Assembly: GCF_041690465.1 (NCBI RefSeq)
Contig: NZ_JAWLHG010000014.1
Span: 66,154 to 130,153, forward strand
DNA from: Falsiroseomonas sp041690465
Lineage (GTDB): Bacteria > Pseudomonadota > Alphaproteobacteria > Acetobacterales > Acetobacteraceae
Length of the DNA: 64,000 bases
Reading direction: 5' to 3'
A model generated the notes under the pieces. That model worked only from the letters and a program-made list of their open reading frames with translations, had not been told where the DNA came from and did no database searches. This document shows positions 48,580 to 58,201 of the stretch, one piece after another (positions within the stretch are counted from its first letter, which is position 1; each line of letters opens with the position of its first letter). The position numbers were made by a program, and so were the translations under genes.

Positions 48580-49536
48580 CTACCCGATCTCCTCCGCCGT
48601 CAGCGGCCCCGGGAAGTGGCACGCCACGCGCTGCCTTCCGGCGACTTCAGCCAGCACCGGCTCCTCCTCCGCGCAGCGCGCCACCGCGCGCGGGCAGCGC
48701 GTGCGGAACCGGCACCCGCTCGGCGGGTCGGCGGGGCTCGGCACTTCGCCCTTGAGCACGATGCGGGTGCGCCGCTCGGCGCCCGGCTCCGCCGCGGCGG
48801 AGAGCAGCGCCTGCGTGTAGGGGTGCTGCGGCGTGGCGAACAGAAGCTCCCGCGGCGCTTCCTCGACGATGCGGCCGAGATACATCACCGCCACCCGCGG
48901 CGCCATGTGGCGCACCGCCGCCAGATTGTGGCTGACGAACAGCACGGCCAGGCCCAGACGCTGCTGCAACTCCGAGAGCAGGTTCAGCACCTGCGCCTGG
49001 ATCGAGACATCCAGCGCGCTGGTCGGCTCGTCGCAGACCAGGAAGGCCGGCTCCGTCGCCAGCGCGCGCGCAATGGCGATGCGCTGGCGCTGGCCGCCGC
49101 TGAACTCGTGCGGGTAGCGCGCCGCATGGTCGGGCAGCAGGCCGACGATGGTCAGCAGATCGGCCACGCGGGCGCGGCGGAACGCGGCGTTGCCGGTACC
49201 GTGCACGACCATCGGCTCGGTGACCAGATCGGCCACCGTCATGCGCGGGTTGAGGCTGCCGAAGGGATCCTGGAAGACGATGCCCATGTCGCGCCGCAGC
49301 CCGCGCATCGCGCGGTCCGGCAGATGGGTGATGTCCTGCCCGCGGAAGGTGAGCGTGCCGCCGTCGGGCTCGATCAGCCGGATCAGCACGCGGGCGAGGG
49401 TGGACTTGCCGCAGCCGCTCTCGCCGACCAGGCCGAGCGTCTCGCCCGGTGCGATGGCGACATCCACCCCATCCACCGCGCGCACGCCGCCGGCGAAGAC
49501 CTTGCGCAGCGCCACGCCTTGCACCAGCGAGGTCAT
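48580..49536 (-). CDS. Dipeptide/oligopeptide-type ABC importer ATPase (DppF-like)
   Basis: A 318-residue ATPase of the PepT-type ABC importers. Walker A GESGCGKST (about 38-46), Q-loop VFQDPFGSLNPRMTV, signature FSGGQRQRIAIARAL, Walker B LVCDEPTSALD and H-loop FVSHN are present, plus the C-terminal oligopeptide ABC extension with CRFRTRCP. It pairs with the second ATPase gene upstream. ATG 49536 was chosen as the family start; more codons upstream to 49620 are open but lie in the hairpin-rich gap. Confidence 0.92.
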   Translation of the reverse strand: MTSLVQGVALRKVFAGGVRAVDGVDVAIAPGETLGLVGESGCGKSTLARVLIRLIEPDGGTLTFRGQDITHLPDRAMRGLRRDMGIVFQDPFGSLNPRMTVADLVTEPMVVHGTGNAAFRRARVADLLTIVGLLPDHAARYPHEFSGGQRQRIAIARALATEPAFLVCDEPTSALDVSIQAQVLNLLSELQQRLGLAVLFVSHNLAAVRHMAPRVAVMYLGRIVEEAPRELLFATPQHPYTQALLSAAAEPGAERRTRIVLKGEVPSPADPPSGCRFRTRCPRAVARCAEEEPVLAEVAGRQRVACHFPGPLTAEEIG

Positions 49537-49681
49537 GCCGAATCCCGTTGAGCGCAACCTGCGCCCGCCGGAGGCGGGCGAGCGGCCGAATGGCCGCCGC
49601 CGCTTGTGCGGCGAAGCCAAGCGCGCGGAGGCGCGCGCCGGCGATTGAGGGCGGATCGGTCACGATCCGCGGGATTGGGTA
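49537..49681. repeat. Hairpin-rich insert between the two ABC ATPase genes, related to 46041-46190
   Basis: Noncoding gap with several perfect stems: GCGGCC/GGCCGC (about 49580-49595), GCCCGCC/GGCGGGC (about 49563-49579), GCCGC/GCGGC, and GCGCG-CCTC-CGCGC on the minus strand. The minus-strand sequence CGCCCTCAATCGCCGG through CTTGGCTTCGC matches the start of the paaB/paaC insert. Other gene junctions of this ABC operon are overlapping, so this is an insertion. Confidence 0.65.
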
Positions 49682-50634
<953 letters not shown>

Positions 50635-50638
<4 letters not shown>

Positions 50639-51522
50639 CGCACTGCCGTGCGCAGCCGCGGATCGAGCGCATCGCGCAGCCCGTCGCCCATCAGGTTCAG
50701 CCCCAGCACAACCAGCGCGATCACCACGCCAGGGGCCAGCGAGATCCACGGCGCTTCCTGGATATAGTCGCGCCCTTCCGAGATGATGCCGCCGAGCGTC
50801 GGTGTCGGCGGCGGCGGGCCGACGCCGAGGAAGGACAGCACCGCCTCCGCCAGCACTGCCAGCGCGAAGACATAGGTCTGCTGCACCACCAGCGGCGCCA
50901 TGGCGTTGGGCAGCACGTGCCGCAACAGCACCCGCGCGGGCGAGGCGCCGATGGCGCGCGCGCCCTCGACGAAGGGGAATTCGCGCACCACCAGCACGCC
51001 CGCGCGCATCACCCGCGCGGTGCGCGGCACATAGGCGATGGAGAGCGCGAGCACCACGTTGAACTCCGACGGCCCGAGCGCCGCCGCCAATGCGATTGCC
51101 AGCAGCACCGCGGGGAAGGCCATCAGCGCATCCATGAAGCGCATCAGCGGTCCGTCGGCGCGCCGCACGAATCCCGCCACCGCGCCGACCGCACCGCCGA
51201 GCAGCGCCGTCAGAAGCGCCACGCCGAGGCCGATACGCAGCGAAACGCGGATGCCGTGCAGCGTACGGGAGAGGATGTCGCGGCCGAAGCGGTCGGTGCC
51301 GAACCAGAAGGTCTCGTTCGGTGCCACGAAGCGCGTGCGGAAGTTGTTGCGCAGCGGATCATGCGGCGCGAGCCAATCCGCTGCCAGGCCACAGAGCGCA
51401 ACTGCGCCGAACAGCAGCAGCCCCCAGCGGAAGGAGGGATGCGCCAGCAGCCGCGCCAGCGCACCGGGTGGTTTCGCCTGCGCCGCGGCGGGTGCGGCGA
51501 TCGCCGCATCACCGGCGGCCAT
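50635..51522 (-). CDS. ABC importer permease (DppC-like)
   Basis: A 295-residue BPD_transp_1 family membrane permease. N-terminal OppC-type segment WLAPHDPLRNNFRTRF and PNETFWFGTDRFGRDILSR, then six transmembrane helices and the EAA-loop EGARAIGASPARVLLRHVLPN contacting an ATPase. The preceding 82 bases contain a near copy of the dppB/dppC junction (51509-51549 and 51591-51631), so the start region arose by a small tandem duplication. Confidence 0.91.
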
Positions 51523-51631
51523 GACGGATCCTCGGGTCGAGGGCCGCGTCGCGCGCCCTGCGCGCGCGGACATACGAAACGCGGCGCATGTCACCGGCGG
51601 CCATGGCGTATCCTCGGGTCGAGCGCCGCGT
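51509..51631. repeat. 82-bp tandem duplication across the permease gene junction
   Basis: 51509-51549 and 51591-51631 are 41-base direct repeats with three mismatches (both contain TCACCGGCGGCCATG and ATCCTCGGGTCGAG). In each copy the minus strand reads ...LDPRIR then ATGGCCGCCGGTGA: the stop of one permease and the start of the next. The downstream permease now begins in one copy and the upstream one ends in the other. Confidence 0.85.
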
Positions 51632-52541
51632 AAAGCAGGTCCACCAGCAGGTTCACCAGCACGAAGATCGTCGCTGTCAACAGCAGCCCGCCCTGGATCA
51701 CCGGATAGTCGCGCCGCTGGATCGCGCCGACGATCAGCCGCCCGACGCCGGGCAGGCTGAACACGCTCTCGATCACCACCGCACCGCCGAGCAGCACGCC
51801 GCAGGCGATGCCGGCCACCGTGACCACCGGGATCAGCGCGTTGCGCAGCGCGTGCTTGCCCACCACGATCCAGCCCGGCATGCCCTTGGCGCGCGCCGTG
51901 CGCACATAGTCCTGGCGCAGCACCTCCAGCATCGCGGCCCGCGTCATCCGTGCGAAGAGACCCATCTGCGAGAGGGCGAGGGTGCCCGCCGGCAGCAGCA
52001 TGGACCGCGCCCAGCCCAGCGGGTCCGTGGTGAACTCGACATAGCCGCCGGTCGGCAGCCAGCCGAGCAGGACGGCGAAGACATAGACGAAGACCAGGCC
52101 AAGCCAGAAATCCGGCAGCGAGAAGCCGATCAGCGCCGTGCCCATCGCCACCCGGTCCGCGCCCTTGCCCGCCCGCACCGCGGCGATCACGCCGAGCGTC
52201 GTGCCGATCACGAAGGCGATGGCCAGCGCCAGGAAGGTGAGTGCGAGCGTGACCGGCAGGCGCTCGATGATCGCCTCGGCGACGCCCTGGCGGAGCAGGA
52301 TACTCTCGCCGAGGTCGCCGCGCAGCAGCGCGCCGTACCAGCCCACCAGCTGCTCGTGCCAGGGCCGCGTCAGACCGAGCCGCTCGCGCAGCCGCGCGAG
52401 CTCCTCCGCGGTGGCGGTCGGCCCCGCCATCTCCGCCGCGACATCGCCCGGCACGATCCAGACGATGCCGAAGGACAGCGCCGAGACGATCAGCAGCACC
52501 GGCAGGGCGGTCAGCAGCCGCCCCGCGGCGTATTTGAGCAT
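51591..52541 (-). CDS. ABC importer permease (DppB-like)
   Basis: A 316-residue permease of the DppB/OppB group with the N-terminal MLKYAAGRLLTALPVLLIVS membrane anchor, GDLGESILLRQGV periplasmic motif, and EAA-loop VRTARAKGMPGWIVVGKHALRNA. The C-terminal ALDPRIRHG is typical. It is upstream of the DppC-like gene. 98 bases separate it from the binding-protein gene. Substrate is not determinable; a peptide or other small solute. Confidence 0.91.
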   Translation of the reverse strand: MLKYAAGRLLTALPVLLIVSALSFGIVWIVPGDVAAEMAGPTATAEELARLRERLGLTRPWHEQLVGWYGALLRGDLGESILLRQGVAEAIIERLPVTLALTFLALAIAFVIGTTLGVIAAVRAGKGADRVAMGTALIGFSLPDFWLGLVFVYVFAVLLGWLPTGGYVEFTTDPLGWARSMLLPAGTLALSQMGLFARMTRAAMLEVLRQDYVRTARAKGMPGWIVVGKHALRNALIPVVTVAGIACGVLLGGAVVIESVFSLPGVGRLIVGAIQRRDYPVIQGGLLLTATIFVLVNLLVDLLYAALDPRIRHGRR

Positions 52542-52639
52542 CTATGTACCTGCCCGCATGATTCACGCGTCCGGTGCTTGGCGGCACGCGGATGGCACGC
52601 CCTCCGCGTGCCGCCGGCGCCCCCTGGCGGTCATTCGGG

Positions 52640-54184
52640 TCACGCCAGCGTGATGCCCCACATGCGCGGGATGCGGTACGGCTTGTAGCCGCGCACCTGC
52701 GCGCGCGTGGCCTGCACGATGCCGACATCGCCGCACTTGATGGCGATCGCCTGGTCGTACATCCGCGCCTGGAAGTCGGCGACCGCCTTCTTGCGGTCGG
52801 CCTCGGCGAGGCTGGTGGTGAGCCGCCGCTGGCAATCCTCGATCACCTCGTCGCGGGCATGCTGCACCGGCGCGTGGCCGCTGAAGAAGCCGACGACACC
52901 GTAGGGGCCTTCATAGGGCTCGATGCCCAGCATCAGCGCCCACATGTGCCAGCCCGTGCGCTGGGTGCGCTGGCTGAAGGCCGTCGGCCAGTCGGTGATC
53001 ACCGTGCGCACGTTGATGCCGACGCTGCGCAGCTGCTCCGCCGCCGTGATGATGGCCGCCTGGTGGTTGGAGAAGCTGGAATCGCCCAGCAGGATGATCT
53101 CCTCGTTGCGGTAGTTCGCCTCGCGCAGCAGGGCGCGCGCGCGGTCCTTGTTGTTGACGTTGTAGAGCTGCTTGCCGACGTCGCCGGCGAAATACGTGGT
53201 GCCGGGGTGCTGCCAGCCATGCGTCATGCGGTAGAGCCCGTCCGTCGAGATCGCCATGATCTCCTCCAGGTCGAGCGCAGCCTGCATGGCGCGGCGGAAC
53301 ACCGGATTGTCCATCGGCGGCATGACGTGGTTCATCATCAGCGTCTGGAACGCCCAGGGCATCATCTCATGCATCTGGAGGTTGCTGTCGCTGCGCAGGC
53401 GCTGCGCGGCGGGCACGGCGATGGCTTCCAGGATGTGCATCTCGCCCGTCTGCAGCCCGGCGGTGCGCGCGCCGGCCTCCGGGACGAAGCGGATCATGAT
53501 GTCCTCGACATTCGCCACCTTGCGGCCGGCGAAGCCATCCATCCCTTCGTATTTCGTGTTCTGCACATAGTCGCCGAAGCGCGTCAGCTTCACATGGCTG
53601 TCGGGGCGGTACTCGACGAAGCGGAACGGCCCGGTGCCGATGATCTCGATCCGGCTGGCTTCCTTGCCCGCCTCCTCCTCCGGGATGATGGCGCAGGGCG
53701 CGCGCGGGGAGGAGATGCCGGCGATGAAGCCGGGGCTCGGCTCCTTCAGCCGCACAACCACGGTGCGCGCATCCGGCGTCTCGATGCGGTCCACCGGACG
53801 CATGATGAAGGCCGAGCCGCCGACCCGGCCGTAGCGCTCGAGGCTGGCCTTCACATCGGCGCTGGTCATCCGCTTGCCGTTATGGAAGCGGGCGTCGCGC
53901 AGCGCGAAGCGATAGGTCAGGCCGTCGGAGGAGATGTCCACGCCCTCCGCCAGGTCCGGCTGCGGGTTGGCGGCCTCGTCGCGGGCGAACAGCGTCTCGT
54001 AGACATGGAGGTTGATGTTGCGGCTGGCCTGGGCCGTGGTGACCTGTGCGTCGAGCGAGGGTGGTTGCGCCTGCTGCGCCATCACCACCGTCCCGCGCGC
54101 CTGCGCCCGCACCAGGCCGGGCTTGGCCAGGCCGGTGAGCGCGGCCGCTCCCGCGGCCAGTCCGAGTTCGCGTCGCTTCAGCAT
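52640..54184 (-). CDS. ABC importer substrate-binding protein, family 5
   Basis: A 514-residue periplasmic solute-binding protein of the DppA/OppA/NikA family. The N-terminus MLKRRELGLAAGAAALTGLA has a twin-arginine-like signal with cleavage about residue 28. SBP_bac_5 features include SLDAQVTTAQASRNINLHVYETL, LAEGVDISSDGLTYRFALRDARFHNG and MTSADVKASLERYGRV. First gene of the importer operon (binding protein, two permeases, two ATPases). It is divergent from the deacylase operon with 86 bases between, which may share regulation. Confidence 0.91.
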   Translation of the reverse strand: MLKRRELGLAAGAAALTGLAKPGLVRAQARGTVVMAQQAQPPSLDAQVTTAQASRNINLHVYETLFARDEAANPQPDLAEGVDISSDGLTYRFALRDARFHNGKRMTSADVKASLERYGRVGGSAFIMRPVDRIETPDARTVVVRLKEPSPGFIAGISSPRAPCAIIPEEEAGKEASRIEIIGTGPFRFVEYRPDSHVKLTRFGDYVQNTKYEGMDGFAGRKVANVEDIMIRFVPEAGARTAGLQTGEMHILEAIAVPAAQRLRSDSNLQMHEMMPWAFQTLMMNHVMPPMDNPVFRRAMQAALDLEEIMAISTDGLYRMTHGWQHPGTTYFAGDVGKQLYNVNNKDRARALLREANYRNEEIILLGDSSFSNHQAAIITAAEQLRSVGINVRTVITDWPTAFSQRTQRTGWHMWALMLGIEPYEGPYGVVGFFSGHAPVQHARDEVIEDCQRRLTTSLAEADRKKAVADFQARMYDQAIAIKCGDVGIVQATRAQVRGYKPYRIPRMWGITLA

Positions 54185-54270
54185 CTTGCCTTCCCCCTCT
54201 CCCGGGTTGTGGGGAGGATGCTAGCCTTCACACGCGGCGCAATTCAATGCGTCGGTCGGGAGAATGCGCG

Positions 54271-55269
54271 ATGACGAACAGCCCGGTGGCGGTCGAGGTG
54301 GACCTCTGGGGCAGTGGTCGGCAGGTCGGACAGCTCCGCGTGCCGCAGTCGCGCGACGATTCCGGCTGGGGGACCATCCCGGTTCCGGTCGTCGTCCTCG
54401 CCAACGGCACCGGCCCGACCGTGCTCCTGACCGCCGGCAACCATGGCGACGAATACGAAGGCCAGGTGGCGCTGCTCGACCTCGCGCGGACGCTGCGGCC
54501 GGAGGAGGTGCAGGGCCGCGTGATCCTGCTGCCGGCCATGCACTATCCTGCCTGTCTCGCGGGTAAGCGCCTGTCGCCGCTGGATGGGCGGGACTTCAAC
54601 CGCTGCTTCCCCGGCGACCCTTTCGGTGGCTTCGCGCTGTCGCTGGCGCATTTCGTGGATAGCGTGCTGCTGCCGATCTGCGACATGCAGATGGACCTGC
54701 ACAGCGGCGGCACGGGGATGGACATCGTGCCCAGCGCGGTCGGCCATATCCTCGACCATGCGGAGATGCAGGCGCGCACGCTGGCCATGGCGGACGCCTT
54801 CGGCGCGCCTGTCACGCTGCTGCTGAAGGAGGTGAATGCCGGCCCCACCCTGCTGGCCGCGGCGGAGAATCGCGGCGTGGTGGCGCTTTCCTCCGAGCTC
54901 GGCGGGGGTGGGCGGCTCAACCCGCAGGCGCTCACGATCACGAAGCGCGGCGTGCGCAACGTGCTGCGCCATGCCGGCGTGCTGGAAGGCCTTCCCGAAA
55001 TGGGAGAGCATGGCCCCTCGCGCCGGATGACGGTGCCGGATCTCGGTCACTACGTCTTCGCGCCCTGCGACGGCATCTGGGAGGCCGCGCACCGGCTGGG
55101 CGAGACGGTGCGGGCCGAGAGCCCCGCCGGATTGCTGCACCGCATCGAGGATCCCTCCGCGCCCCCCATCGAGTTGTCCTACCGTGCCACCGGCCTGCTC
55201 TGGTGCGTCCGGCATGCCGGGCGGGTAAAGGCCGGCGACCCGGTGGCCGTGATGGCGCGGGATATGTAG
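54271..55269 (+). CDS. Succinylglutamate desuccinylase/aspartoacylase family deacylase
   Basis: A 332-residue zinc carboxypeptidase-like hydrolase. Zinc/catalytic motifs are GNHGDEYEG (about 60-68), DGRDFNRCFPGD, and QMDLHSGGTGMD; ELGGGG further on fits the catalytic Glu region. The DoeB-like subgroup removes an acyl group from N-acyl amino acids; the substrate here is unknown. ATG 54271 with GGGAG upstream. It heads an operon with an aldolase, a Bug protein, a flavin monooxygenase and an arylmalonate decarboxylase/maleate isomerase-like protein. Confidence 0.86.
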   Translation: MTNSPVAVEVDLWGSGRQVGQLRVPQSRDDSGWGTIPVPVVVLANGTGPTVLLTAGNHGDEYEGQVALLDLARTLRPEEVQGRVILLPAMHYPACLAGKRLSPLDGRDFNRCFPGDPFGGFALSLAHFVDSVLLPICDMQMDLHSGGTGMDIVPSAVGHILDHAEMQARTLAMADAFGAPVTLLLKEVNAGPTLLAAAENRGVVALSSELGGGGRLNPQALTITKRGVRNVLRHAGVLEGLPEMGEHGPSRRMTVPDLGHYVFAPCDGIWEAAHRLGETVRAESPAGLLHRIEDPSAPPIELSYRATGLLWCVRHAGRVKAGDPVAVMARDM

Positions 55270-55300
55270 GCTGGGTCAGGCAAGGACGGAGGAGGGCAGC

Positions 55301-56065
55301 ATGTCCGCGATCATCGAGGCACGCAGCAGCAGCAAGGCCGAGGAAACCGAATGGGAACTGCGCCGCGACATGGCGGCGGTGTTCCGCGTCGCGGCGCGGG
55401 AGGGCTGGAACGAGCAGATCGGCAACCACAACTCGCTGATGCTGCCGGATGAGAAGGAGCCGCGCTTCCTGATCAACCCGCGCGGCTACCTGTTCCAGGA
55501 GCTGAAGGCGAGCGACCTGATCGTCTGCGACCTGGACGGCAAGGTGCTGCGGGGCACCGGCGAGCTGCGCAAGGTAGCCTTCCACATCCACGCGCGCATC
55601 CATCTGCTGAACCCGCGCGCCGCCTGCGTGGTGCATGTGCATCCGCGCTGGCTGACCGCGCTCTCGCTGCTGCGGGATGCGGAGATGCACCTGTCGCACC
55701 ACAACAACCTCGCCCTCAACGACCGCATCGTCTACGACCATGAGGGCGACGAGCCGGTGCACCACAACGAGGAGGGCGACCGCATCGCGCGCTGCCTCGG
55801 CGAGAAATCGGTGATGGTGATGCGCGGCCATGGCGTGACCGTGGTCGGCCCCACGGTCGCCGACGCCTTCGATGAATGCTTCATCGCCGAGCGCACCGCG
55901 ATGTACCAGATGACGGCGATGTCCACCGGCCAGGCGATGCACCACCTGCCGGAACGGTTGCGCCGGCGCTACAACGGCCCCTGGGGTGACCGCTACGACG
56001 CGCGGCTGCACCTCGATGCCTGGCGCCGCGTGCTGGACCGCGAGGAGCCGGACTACGCCAAGTGA
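55301..56065 (+). CDS. Class II aldolase/adducin-family protein
   Basis: A 254-residue zinc-dependent aldolase-fold protein. Phosphate/substrate loop segments GNHNSLMLP and INPRGYLFQELKASDLI, and zinc histidines in VVHVHPRW, SHHNNLALND, and MRGHGVTVVGPTVADAF are visible. Members cleave or decarboxylate hydroxy acids or sugar phosphates. It lies 31 bases after the deacylase gene. ATG 55301 has GGAGGAGGG upstream. Confidence 0.87.
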   Translation: MSAIIEARSSSKAEETEWELRRDMAAVFRVAAREGWNEQIGNHNSLMLPDEKEPRFLINPRGYLFQELKASDLIVCDLDGKVLRGTGELRKVAFHIHARIHLLNPRAACVVHVHPRWLTALSLLRDAEMHLSHHNNLALNDRIVYDHEGDEPVHHNEEGDRIARCLGEKSVMVMRGHGVTVVGPTVADAFDECFIAERTAMYQMTAMSTGQAMHHLPERLRRRYNGPWGDRYDARLHLDAWRRVLDREEPDYAK

Positions 56066-56078
56066 GAGAGGATCCGCG

Positions 56079-57056
56079 ATGACCCGACTGACCCGCCGCA
56101 CCGCGCTTGCTGCAGCGCTTTCCGTGCCGCTGGCGGCGCGTGCGCAGGCTCCGTGGACGCCGTCGCGGCCGTTGCGGCTGGTCGTGCCGTTCGCGGCGGG
56201 CGGGTTCACCGACATCCTCTCGCGCGCCGCGGCGGAGCTGCTGCAGGCGCGCCTCGGCCAGCCGGTGGTGGTGGAGAACCGCGGCGGCGCCGGCGGCAAC
56301 ATCGCCGCCGAGCACGTCGCGCGCGCCACGCCGGACGGCCACACCGTGCTGGTGGCGACGCAGGGCATCATCGCGGTGAACAAGGCGCTGTATCCGCGCC
56401 TGGCCTACGATCCGGATGCCGATTTCGTTGCCATCGGCATGCTGGCGCAGCAGCCGAACCTGCTGGTGGTCTCGCCGAAGGCGCTGCCGGACGTCACCAG
56501 CGTCGCGCAGCTCATCGCCAAGGCGAAGGCGACGGAGGGCGGGCTGAACTACGGGTCGAACGGCGTCGGCTCCTTCACGCATCTCTCGATGGAGCTGTTC
56601 CGCGCCCAGGCCGGTATCCCGATGACGCATGTGCCCTATCGCGGCAGCTCGCCGCTGCTCAACGACATGGTGGCGGGCAATGTCGGCGTCGCCTTCGATG
56701 GCTTCGGCACCTCCGCACCGCAGGTGCGCGGCGGCACTCTGAAGGCGATCGCGGTGACCAGCGCGCAGCGCTTCCGCGCCATGCCGGAGGTGCCGGCGGT
56801 GGCCGAGACGCTGCCCGGCTTCGATGCCAGCCCGTGGTACGGCATCTTCGCGCAATCCGCGCTGCCGGAGCCGATCCTCGCTGGCCTCGAAGCGGCCTTC
56901 GGCGCCGTGCTGGGCGGCCCGCAATGGGCGGCGATCCTAGAGCAGCGCCAGGCCGATGCGATGCCGCAGGGCCGCGCGGCCCTCGGCCCGATCATGGAGC
57001 GCGAGCGCCGGGTGTGGCGGGACGCGGTGCAGCGCTCGGGCGCGCGGGTCGATTGA
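56079..57056 (+). CDS. Bug/TctC-family periplasmic substrate-binding protein
   Basis: A 325-residue secreted binding protein of the tripartite tricarboxylate transporter receptor family. A Tat/Sec-like signal (MTRLTRRTALAAALSVPLAA) is followed by the family start RPLRLVVPFAAGGFTDILSRAAAELL and VVVENRGGAGGNIAAEHVA, then HVPYRGSSPLLNDMVAG. Such proteins bind carboxylates; no TctAB membrane genes are nearby, so it may act with another transporter or as a sensor partner. It sits inside the catabolic operon, 13 bases after the aldolase gene. Confidence 0.9.
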   Translation: MTRLTRRTALAAALSVPLAARAQAPWTPSRPLRLVVPFAAGGFTDILSRAAAELLQARLGQPVVVENRGGAGGNIAAEHVARATPDGHTVLVATQGIIAVNKALYPRLAYDPDADFVAIGMLAQQPNLLVVSPKALPDVTSVAQLIAKAKATEGGLNYGSNGVGSFTHLSMELFRAQAGIPMTHVPYRGSSPLLNDMVAGNVGVAFDGFGTSAPQVRGGTLKAIAVTSAQRFRAMPEVPAVAETLPGFDASPWYGIFAQSALPEPILAGLEAAFGAVLGGPQWAAILEQRQADAMPQGRAALGPIMERERRVWRDAVQRSGARVD

Positions 57057-58201
57057 CCTCCGGGTCGGATGTCGTCGTTGTCGGCGCCGGCCCGGTGGGG
57101 CTGGCGCTGGCGCTTGCGCTGCACCAGCGCGGCATGGCCGTGCGCGTGCTGGAACGACGCGAGGGCCTCTCGGCCGCTTCGCGCGCGTCCACCTTCCACC
57201 CGCCCACGCTCGACGCGCTGGACGAGCTCGGCGTCTTCGCCGGGTTGCGCGCCGGCGGCGTGCAGGTGGACCGTATCCTGTGGCGGCGCGTGGACAGCGG
57301 CGAGTCGGCTTCGCTCGACCTCGGCATCCTGTCGGGCGAGACGCGCTTCCCCTTCCGCTGGCATCGCGAGCAGCAGTTCCTCACCCCCGCGTTGCTCGCC
57401 GCGCTGCCGGCGGGAACGGTGCGCTTCGGCGCCGGGGTCGAGGCGCTGGAACAGGACGAGGCCGGCGTCACGTTGCGCTGCGCGGATGGCAGCACGCATC
57501 GCGGCCGCTTCGCCGTGGGCTGCGACGGAGCCGCCGGCGCGATGCGAAACCTGGCCGGCATCGCGGCGGAGACCAGCGACTACGCCCATCGCGTGCTGCG
57601 GCTGCTGACGCCGCACGACCTGCGCGAGCACATCCCGGGCCTGGATGGGCTCGGCTATCTCTACGACGGCGAGGGCTCCTGCTCGCTGCTGCGCATGCCG
57701 GAGGTCTGGCGGCTGATCTTCCGCATCCCGCCTGGAATGAGCGACGAGGACGCGATGGCCGAGGGCCATGCCCGCGCCCGTATTGCCCGCTTCCTCCCCG
57801 CACTGCGCAACCTGCCGCTCGCCGGCCGCGACGTGTACGGCGTGCGCAAGGCGATGGCGGTGGCCTATCGCGCCGGCCGCGTGCTGCTGGCCGGCGATGC
57901 GGCGCATCTCACCAACACGCGCGGCGGGATGAACATGAACGCCGGTATCCATGACGCGATGACGCTCGCCGCCGCGCTGCATCCGGTGCTCCACGGTGCC
58001 GGGGATGCGCTGCTCGACCACTGGGCGGCCGCGCGGCTTGCCACGGTGAGGGAGGCGCTGTTGCCGCGCACCGATGCGCGCGTCGCCGCCGACCCGGCCG
58101 GCGAGGTGGCGCGCATGGCGGCACTGACGCCCGACCAGGCCCGCGCCTGGGCGCGCGAGGCCTCCATGCTGGACATCGCCAAGGCCGGAGCCCCCGCATG
58201 A
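57053..58201 (+). CDS. FAD-dependent aromatic monooxygenase
   Basis: A 382-residue flavoprotein hydroxylase of the PHBH/UbiH class. The FAD dinucleotide-binding GAGPVGLALALAL is at about 11-23, the ribose/second FAD motif GRVLLAGDAAHLTNTRGGMNMNAGIHDA at about 275-300, with a DG-like segment AVGCDGAAGAMR in between. The start is TTG 57053, overlapping the Bug gene stop (TTGA). It likely hydroxylates an aromatic carboxylate transported or released by neighbouring genes; the substrate is unknown. Confidence 0.87.
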   Translation: MTSGSDVVVVGAGPVGLALALALHQRGMAVRVLERREGLSAASRASTFHPPTLDALDELGVFAGLRAGGVQVDRILWRRVDSGESASLDLGILSGETRFPFRWHREQQFLTPALLAALPAGTVRFGAGVEALEQDEAGVTLRCADGSTHRGRFAVGCDGAAGAMRNLAGIAAETSDYAHRVLRLLTPHDLREHIPGLDGLGYLYDGEGSCSLLRMPEVWRLIFRIPPGMSDEDAMAEGHARARIARFLPALRNLPLAGRDVYGVRKAMAVAYRAGRVLLAGDAAHLTNTRGGMNMNAGIHDAMTLAAALHPVLHGAGDALLDHWAAARLATVREALLPRTDARVAADPAGEVARMAALTPDQARAWAREASMLDIAKAGAPA

